Positions 56,691 to 64,000 of a DNA stretch of 64,000 bases are shown piece after piece; position 1 is the stretch's first letter, and each line of letters starts with the position of its first letter. The notes below the pieces were generated by a model, which had not been told where the DNA came from, did not search any database, and was given only the letters and a program-made list of their open reading frames with translations. Position numbers and translations under genes: made by a program. Source of the stretch: Hygrophila difformis (lineage: Eukaryota; Streptophyta; Magnoliopsida; Lamiales; Acanthaceae); contig JAOANR010000015.1 in assembly GCA_030278955.1 (NCBI GenBank), forward strand, positions 38,100,487 through 38,164,486. The letters run 5' to 3'.

Positions 56691-58276
56691 CAGTTTTAAA
56701 ACCCCTTCCCCTCCCTTCTTCCCCACTTTACTCCCAACACTTTACAAAATTTTCAAAAAACTCTCTCTCGACTCGAACCCTTTCCCGAACGAACACCAAG
56801 TGTTCTTCGCACCTTTTCATCCATATCCAAGGGAAACTCCGCCCATTTTTTTTGCGAAAATACCAATGGCATCCTCATCGTCGTCTCCGAAGAAAGCCCA
56901 ACCCTGGTAAGCCCTCCATTCGCAATTCTTGCACAATGCCGTGACCTCTGTTTTGCGATTTCTTCCTGTTTCTTTTCTGTAACTTGTAAATAGGTGCTAT
57001 TTTGCTCTATTTGCATTGTTTGAGTTCGTTTTTGAGTTGTTCTTGCCATGGGGTATGTTGCAATTTCTTTTGGCTTTGTGAATTTGGGTGTTGGCTTAAG
57101 CATGATAAGAGAGGGTGGGAGTTCGAATGATGTTGATGGGTGTGTGTTTTTGCTGATGTTGGGGATGAGGAAGTGTTTATTTTACATAGGCAGTGCTTAT
57201 TTAGGGATTGCTTTGATTTGGGTTTTGGCCGAGCATGATTGGGAGGAAGGGGGGAGTGTTGTTTTTGTTAATATGGTAGCTAGGGAGTATTCGGTCTCAG
57301 ATAGGTTTTTGATTTTGAACGTAGGCAACTTTGTTAGGGTTCGGAAGTGGTGTTTTTCAACATTGTTGATGTGCAATTCTTAGGGTTCTTGGATAAGGTT
57401 GTTTTCTTCCATGTTTGTTCATCCCCTGCTGCATTTGTGTTTGAGTTGCTCTCATGATGATGTGAAAATTGCAATATGTTGAACCAATGAACATCTGGGT
57501 GTTTTTGAATATCTCAATGTTGTTGGTAATATTGCAAATTTGGAGCATGTTACTGTGGTTAATCTTGTGTTTTTGTTGTAGAGAAAGCATGATCCTGTGT
57601 TGGTAGTGTACTGGGTGTTTGTTTCTTGCATGCCAATGCAGCCATTTAATGTTGGTTTTCCTGTTATGAGTACTTTGTATGTATGTGGGCTGAAATTTGT
57701 ACAAAGGGGATGTGTGGTTGTTTTTGGCAGTTTGGGAACACCTGTGCCACTACCAAAGCCCTGCAAACCACTTTTGCAAATCACTTTTTCACAAAAGACA
57801 AAAAGAGTTGGTAGGAATAATTTTTGAATTGGGTATTTTGGTTCCCAATGGAACTAAAATGTGAGTAAATGGCAGTATTTTTGTCACCTATAACTGCTAT
57901 CATTTTTAAAAATCCAAATGGGACCACTCACACCCCACTTTTTATTTAATAAAACAATTCAACATTTTCAAAATTAAAAATAGTGCTTGCTTGATTTTTG
58001 GTGAATGTTTTCACTGTTCAAAGACAGTCCAAGAATAGCAAATTCATTTCGCCACGTCCCCATTGCACATTCTAAATTCGAGCATTCCGTTCCGTCATCC
58101 TTATCTCTCTCCATTTTCAACAAGTGCCTCGAGCTTGTTTAAAAATTGAAAAACCAAACTTTTGGGCCCAATGGCCCATTAAAAAGTAATATTTGGGTCC
58201 AATGACCTAAGTTTTAATAAATTAGAGTAGATGTTGAATTCCAGTTTATAAGTACTGCATTTAGGCCTCTTAGCAT

Positions 58277-60878
58277 TGTAACACCCCTGTTTTTGGTCAC
58301 CCAGGTCGGGATGTCACCGCCACATCCCCCTAGTAAGACACGGTTTCTCCGAGCTTACTAAAGAGATGCAAGGCTAGGTATTGCAGTATTTAAAAGTATT
58401 TAAATCATTCAAGATAGCCCATATAATATAATTGGAAAATAATAATAGTATAGCGCAACGGAAATATTTGGTTTAGTACAGTATCGCAGCGGAAAATATA
58501 AAAAGGGCCGACATGGCCAAAACACGGGTTAAACAGGCCCGTTCATAGTATAGTCTAAAGTACGAATTTAAAAGAAAAATAAGTGTTCCCCAAAAACCCA
58601 TGCATGAATCGTGCTCACACATGCTCATTCCACATATTCTGTAAGGAAAGGAATAAAAATGGTTTTGGTCAGCAAAATTGCTGAGTAAGTTAACACATGC
58701 ATGATCGTAGGGTTTAAAAGCCATTAATTTAATAATTTAAAAAAAGCATGATAATAACATAATATTTAATCTAATCTAATCAACTATCCAATAGCGTAAT
58801 TTATCTCAGGGCTCTATTTAATAGCACATATCACATGGTTTAAGATAAAAGCCATAATTTAAATAAAGCATTTAAATAATTTAATTGGACAACAACATAA
58901 TTTAATCTAATTTAATTTAATTTATAATCCCCATTACATTCCCGATTTTGTATTTCAAAGTTTCACGATAGCATCGCGATGTCAACAAGTTTAGCCGGTA
59001 GCCCGGCGGCCGCAACCGTATCAGCCATACCCAGTACCACTCCGGAGCCTCGGGAAACCCATACGGATATTCACGAGAGTGTAGGCTCTATATTTCGCCG
59101 TTTTGGCAATATCACATTTCAAGTATAGCGCGCGGGGTCACCATCGTCCATTACGGCACGAAGTGAATCGTTAGGGGGCACCCTGCAGAGCACTCACCCC
59201 TAATTTTAATTTATCAAGTTTGTAAGGGGATTTAATTTTTAAAATCTGACCTCATTTGTATTTATTTAAAAATAATATCTCAACTCGTTTCAACCCTAAA
59301 GGTTAATACCATGTTTCAACAAGATTTCAAGATTTAGTTTCCGGTAAACCACAGTTTACTCTAAAATTCGTCTAAAATCAGATTTAATTCCAAAAATTCC
59401 AAAATTTCATCTCTGACTCCGAAACGTCAAGATCTACAACTTTTGTGTTTTAACGTTTTCAATCCAAGATACGTAAGTAGGTCAAAATCACCAATTTTCG
59501 CAGAAGAACAAATCTGTCCGAGTTTAATGTGCCACAGTTTAAAGATTTCGAATTCTACCATATCAATTCAACTCCAAATTTAATGAAATTTGACAGAGAT
59601 CATCTTAAGACAATTATCTACGACTTTCATGTTCGGCCAAAGATCTAAAACAGCCTAGATCCTATGTCAAAAACGTGATCAAGATCATTCCTAAGTTCTG
59701 TCCAAGGTTTCAAGATCTAGATTCAAACAGCTCGGTTTCGGTGGGTTTTCACATATCCAATCAACTCCAAAAATTCTCAAAAATTTACAATAGCTAGATC
59801 TAAGTCTTAGGAACGTTTTTCATGTTTTAAGTTTCTCCGTTTGAGTTCGTTTTAAGGTTCGGAAAAATTGATCAAATCTGTTGCGTCGGTAGAAAGTTTA
59901 GATTGACAGATTTTCGATTTCTTGATAATCTTTTAGTTTGAGTGTTTTAATTCATCCCAAAACCATGTAAGAGTTAACTTACTGAGTTTATGAACGTCGG
60001 GGATCGTCTATTCGAAGGCGTGGCTTCCCGTCCACCTTTTCTCCTCTCCGTTCGTCGGGTTCTACGATCTAGATCCAATACGGGGTGTAGAAAGAAGAAG
60101 GAGATGATTAGGATTCGTTTTCGAATCGTTTATTGAATAAAGATTGGATCGAGACTTACCACGACTATGGAGATCTGTAGAGAAATACGTCCAACAGCGT
60201 TCGTCTCGGTTTCGTGCCTCCGACGACTCCGGATTTAGGGTTTCGAACGTATAGAAGGTTGTAGGGTTTTGTAAACTTGTTTGGGGCTCCCAAGGGGTTT
60301 ATTTATAGATTTCCCAAGCCCTAGGGCGTCCAACATCTGACCTAAAGGTCTTGGGTCGAGAGATGTTCAACCGAAAGTCGAAAAATCCGCGTTCGGGCGA
60401 GAGATTCACGCAACGGGCGAATCTGTCATGTGGCGCGGTCGTGGCGCGCTGTTTCCCCTTCCACCGCGCGGCCACCGCGCGACACTCGCCTGGACTTCGG
60501 TCCGGGCGGGTCGTGCGATCCGTCGTGCTTTTCCGCCTCTCTTTCAGGTTTCTATCCCTCTATGCTCCCGAATTCCGATTCCCGGGGTATCTTCGGGTTT
60601 CTACTTTCTCTCTAAATTTTCACTCGGGTCTAATTGGATGTTTTGGACTCGAATCCTCGAGTTCATTAGTGTCAGGTTTTGGTGTACAATTTATTTACCT
60701 TTAATAATTCTTTTTATTTAATTAAATTCCTTTAATTCCTTTTTAAGTTAAAATCTCATTTCTCATTTCCTTATCTTTATTTATTTCTTTATTTGCTGGA
60801 TTCATTTATTTATTGTATTTATTGTTTATTTATTTAATTATTTTTTTATTTTATGTTGGAAAGTTCACGGGTATTACA
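58277..60878 (-). mobile_element. solo LTR of the gag-only family (inner-start form)
   Basis: 2,602 bp from TGTAACACCCC to GGGTATTACA on the plus strand, with the 5-bp duplication AGCAT at 58272-58276 and 60879-60883. On the minus strand it begins TGTAATACCCGTGAACTTTCC, which aligns with the inner start of element 2 at 38214, so the 240-bp outer segment is absent. No interior is present: a product of LTR-LTR recombination. Its hairpin region (about 58970-59230) is again structured but different in sequence, for example TTAGGGG/CCCCTAA and CCGTAT/ATACGG arms. Confidence 0.9.
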
Positions 60879-60910
60879 AGCATAATTCAAGTAAGTTCAA
60901 TCAATTAAAT

Positions 60911-60937
60911 CACATTTCGAGCAAAGCTCAAAATGTG
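60911..60937 (+). promoter_or_regulatory. hairpin ahead of splice acceptor
   Basis: CACATTTCGAGC, loop AAA, GCTCAAAATGTG: a 12-bp stem with one mismatch, followed by AGGATGTTGATT and, 80 bp on, the acceptor at 61016. It parallels the hairpin at 55905-55934. Confidence 0.6.
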
Positions 60938-63900
60938 AGGATGTTGATTCTTAACTTGAACAATTCTTGAAAATTATAAAAACATGGATGTATCTAATCT
61001 CCTTTGCCTTTCCCAGGAATGAATTAGTAGTGAAATCAGGCATCGGGTTGCCTGATTGCACATATGAGCAAGCAGCCCAGTAGGCTTCGGTTGATAGAAT
61101 CGAAATCAAGAACATGAGGACGGCAATCATGACAGAGTACAAGGTACAGCTGGATCATACCACGGAAGATAAATTGGAGTTTCCACCTGGATGGGATGTG
61201 AGCATACCCCCAGAAGAAAGAACAATTGTTGCTGCGTCAATAGAAAGGGATTATTACCACTTTCTAAAGAAATTTTGGGGGATGATTATGGACCATGCCG
61301 CCAATGATGTACTAACAACTCCGGGCATCCACCATGAACGCATTCAGCTGAAGTTCAGAGAACACAGAGCCATTTGGAACCGGCATGTGGAAAGAGGAAC
61401 GAAAGATCCAAACCTGGCCAACTTCGATGTCATCATCCCAAACTAGATCATTGATCCGCAAGTCAGGATGGCCTTCACTGACAAAAAGATTGATCTAAGC
61501 AGAATTTTGAACAGTGGGGTCATCATGATGCATGAGGCATTCCCATTCAAATGGAACCCATATCTGTTCGAAAAGAGGGGTCCTGTAGAACAGAGGTGGA
61601 TCACAGATCAAGCCCGCCTCAGGCACCGAGAATTAAGCTTCAACTTGCACAACCATCTTAAGAGAGCTGAGCACTTTGAGCAAACCCGAAACACCTCACT
61701 GCTGGAGACCATGAGGAAAATGATAAAAGATGCGAGGTAGCAGTGGGAGGACCTAACCTTTGTTTGGGGAAAAGGAAATCCAAGCATCACCAAATCTTTT
61801 CTGGATGAGGGGGTAGAGCTACCGGCTGAAGAGGAACTCCAATCTGTTTTCACCCACAGAAAGTACGGGCAATTTGGAACAACTAGGGATGATGAACTTC
61901 CTCAGCACATCTCTGTATTAAGGGAACAGTTGCTTGTGGACATACACAAGGGCAGTAGTAAGCCCATAAAGAAAGGTGAGAGACAGTTTCAGCAAATGTC
62001 AGAAGCTGAGGCTGGAACTTATCTCAACTTTAACTTTGCTCAAGATGTCTTATCTTGAAGGGCTTCAGAAAGATCTGGTAGGGGTCATGCTGGACAAATA
62101 TCGGGAGTCTTACCTGGGACTTATTATGGAAATGGATAGAGAGGCGCTCCAATATTGTAATGATAAAACAAAGAAGAAGAAGATCTTACATTACAACTAT
62201 AATATCCGTAGTAAGTTCTGCAAAAGGATAAAAGAAGACTGGGAAGCGCAGCTTATGCGGATTACTCTCCGGAGTTTTGAAGATTTTCTGAAACATGCCG
62301 AAAAGCAGCTGGGCTATGAAGACGAGCCCAACATGGAGAAGGAAACTGAAAAAGAACCCAGAGAGGATCCAGATGCAGTAGTAGACGATTACATTTCCAC
62401 ACCCCCTCCAGAAGAGCCTTCAATGCAACAAGGGCCTGTTCAGACACCCATGCCCACCGTCCCCGAACCCCCAGTACAGCCTGTATAGCCCAAAGAGCAA
62501 ACTGAAGTGCATAAATCTATTGCCGACGAACCTGCAACCCAGCCCAAACCTTAAGTTCAAACTAGAAAAAGGCTGGTGAAATTGGCTGAGAAAGAGAAAA
62601 GTGTATGGGTGCCAGAGCCAAAAGTTATCATCAAGGAGCCCGAGCCAACTGCTAGGAAGATAGCAGCACCTGCAGATCCAACTGACAAAGGCAAAGGGGT
62701 AATTCCACCGCCACCTCCCAAGAGGAAAGACAAGGTTGCTTCTGATGCTGAACTGGCAAGGAAATTGCAAGAGGAAGAAAATGAAATGGCGGGTGTTCAT
62801 GAGCAATCTACTGAAGAAGGACATGCCAGTGAAGTTGAGATTAGGGAAAGAATGAGGAGAGAAGAAAGGGCAATGCAGAATGCCGAGATGATGAAGAACA
62901 TTGAAAGAACGAAGGCCGAGGAGGAAAGGAAGAAGAAAGAAGCTCAAGACAGAGAAGTCGTTGAGAGACTGCAAGCTGAGTTGGAGGCAAGAAAGCCAAC
63001 AGATGTGGAGAAAGATAAGGAAGCGGATGATGAGCTTGTTATCACGGGTGAAGTGCCGGGCCAAGGACTGAGAATTAAGAAAGAGCCAACTGCCTGGACT
63101 GGCCCCACTGCTCACGATGCTAAAACCATCCGGGGAAACATAAGGAAGAGGCTTAATGAACAGATTGAAACAAGAATTGATGCAGAAGAGGGGCAAGAAC
63201 AGATCATATACCAAACTGAAGTATGCCGGAGGATTGATCCACTTGTTGGCACTGCCAGAATTGAAGCTGTAATTGCCCCTGAAAAATCATCTGAGCAAAG
63301 ACAGAGGAGGAGACTTGTTATTGGACAGCAGGATGAGCCTGAGCCTGAGTCAAGAGCAGATCCGGTATCACTGTTTGAATTAGTGAAGGAGAAAGCCAAT
63401 GAGCCGCAGGCCAAAGTTGATGAACCGAAAGATTTGACTAAGAGGAGGAAGAAAGATATGGAGGAAGAGAAAGAGGAAATCATTAGGGAAGAACAAGAGT
63501 TTATTGATCAGATGGCACCAATCTTCCAACGTCCTGTCGGACGGGCTGCAAGGGAGGAGGAGGAGGTATCAACAAGTATTGATGATCCTTACTTTCCTGT
63601 AATTACATTTCCCTTGCCTGTAAATTGTGAACTCAATACAATGAAAAATGTAACTAAACAGGTTGAGGAGGAACCTTTGAATGAAGCAGCTGAAGGAGAC
63701 ATGGAGGTGGAAGGAGCCCAACAGAATGAGCCTGTGCGTGGGGCAGACATGAACGAGCCAATTGATCTAGATGATGAACCGACTGGCATACCAGTGAGGA
63801 TGAACCTCAGGAATCAATTGGATCAATCAAGCCAGTTAATTTCTGGGCGGAGACCGAGGTGCGCACAAGGATGGGGATTCCAGCAACAGCTCTGAAGAAG

Positions 63901-64000
63901 CAACAGATCACGGCAGCTGATGTCACGACCAAGTTTGACAGCAACATTAAATGCGTTAGGGCATATGAGCAGCTGCAAGAATACATCATACCCGACAAGG

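Larger units (their letters stand above)
56907..61016 (+). other. intron of the gag-like ORF, hosting a solo LTR
   Basis: GT-AG intron, T-rich, about 1.5 kb once the solo LTR (58277-60878 plus 5-bp duplication) is removed. The 111-codon ORF at 57048-57383 lies wholly inside it and shows no family motif, so I do not call it a gene. Confidence 0.55.
56866..64000 (+). pseudogene. gag-like ORF of host retroelement, with intron, decayed, right edge open
   Basis: Exon 1, 56866-56906, encodes MASSSSSPKKAQP and ends CTG|GTAAGC. Exon 2 starts at 61017 after CTTTCCCAG and the frame joins smoothly (W-NELVVKSGIGLPDC). Five in-frame stops follow, at 61081, 61444, 61738, 62486 (all TAG) and 62552 (TAA), with a frameshift near 62045 and another near 63800. 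The N-terminal half (PPGWDVSIPPEERTIVAA, FHLKRAE-like helices) is globular. The second half is Glu/Lys-rich with long charged helices, probably coiled coil (about 62740-63010), and Pro-rich linkers (VIPPPPPKRKDK). I do not recognise the family, and no zinc knuckle is seen before the window ends. Position after a tRNA-Asp primer site suggests a Gag-like or extra ORF of an Athila/Tat-like or LARD element. Confidence 0.6.

Noticed and set aside
57048..57383. 111-codon ORF with hydrophobic stretches
   Set aside because: Lies within the T-rich intron of the gag-like ORF; no motif, no splice or start context beyond ATG.

Overview
The window looks like nuclear DNA of a flowering plant, most likely a eudicot. 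It has AT-rich intergenic sequence, GT-AG introns, plant-type LINEs with an RNase H domain, Stowaway and hAT MITEs, a Helitron, a FAR1/MULE transposase relic and Ty3/gypsy elements primed by initiator-Met tRNA. I cannot name the species. No rRNA, tRNA or CRISPR locus was seen.

Region 1 (1-8.3 kb): two plus-strand LINE relics. The first carries the 3' half of the reverse transcriptase ORF, split by a 740-bp hAT element with perfect 12-bp ends and an 8-bp target duplication (TSD). The second is 5' truncated and has a one-base frameshift. Between them lies a nearly empty retroposition (a few bases plus poly(A), with a perfect 15-bp TSD).

Region 2 (8.3-25.6 kb): a tandemly triplicated minus-strand gene for a small secreted six-cysteine (knottin-like) peptide. 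Copy A (9.2-9.6 kb) is intact. Copy B (16.3-21.7 kb) has intact exons but a 5,039-bp Helitron in its intron; this Helitron carries a decayed exon of the XPD/UVH6 DNA-repair helicase. Copy C (24.5-24.8 kb) is a pseudogene, and a hAT element separates its start codon from the promoter position. SINEs, three Stowaway-type MITEs, hAT MITEs and two foldback MULE-type MITEs fill the spacers.

Region 3 (25.6-27.4 kb): a broken minus-strand MULE transposase gene. Its intron contains six 16-bp dyads spaced exactly 34 bp apart, with paired base changes in the arms.

Region 4 (27.4-64 kb): nested LTR retrotransposons. Two gag-only elements with very long LTRs (28779-36987, minus; 37974-53711, plus) and a solo LTR (58277-60878, minus) belong to one family. 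The plus-strand gag-only element is itself interrupted in its 3' LTR by a young, apparently complete Ty3/gypsy element (44952-53061) with a 1,908-aa polyprotein. The surrounding sequence holds a tRNA-Asp-type primer binding site (55777) and a decayed, intron-containing gag-like ORF running off the right edge.

The most unusual signals are structural. The gag-only family has two alternative polypurine-tract/LTR-start sites 240-310 bp apart, and different copies used different ones, as shown by their TSDs. Its LTRs carry tandem hairpins whose stems covary while the loops stay fixed within a subfamily. Three blocks of TGACG-tipped palindromes and the 34-bp dyad array add to this. All homology statements rest on motif reading, not on a database search.
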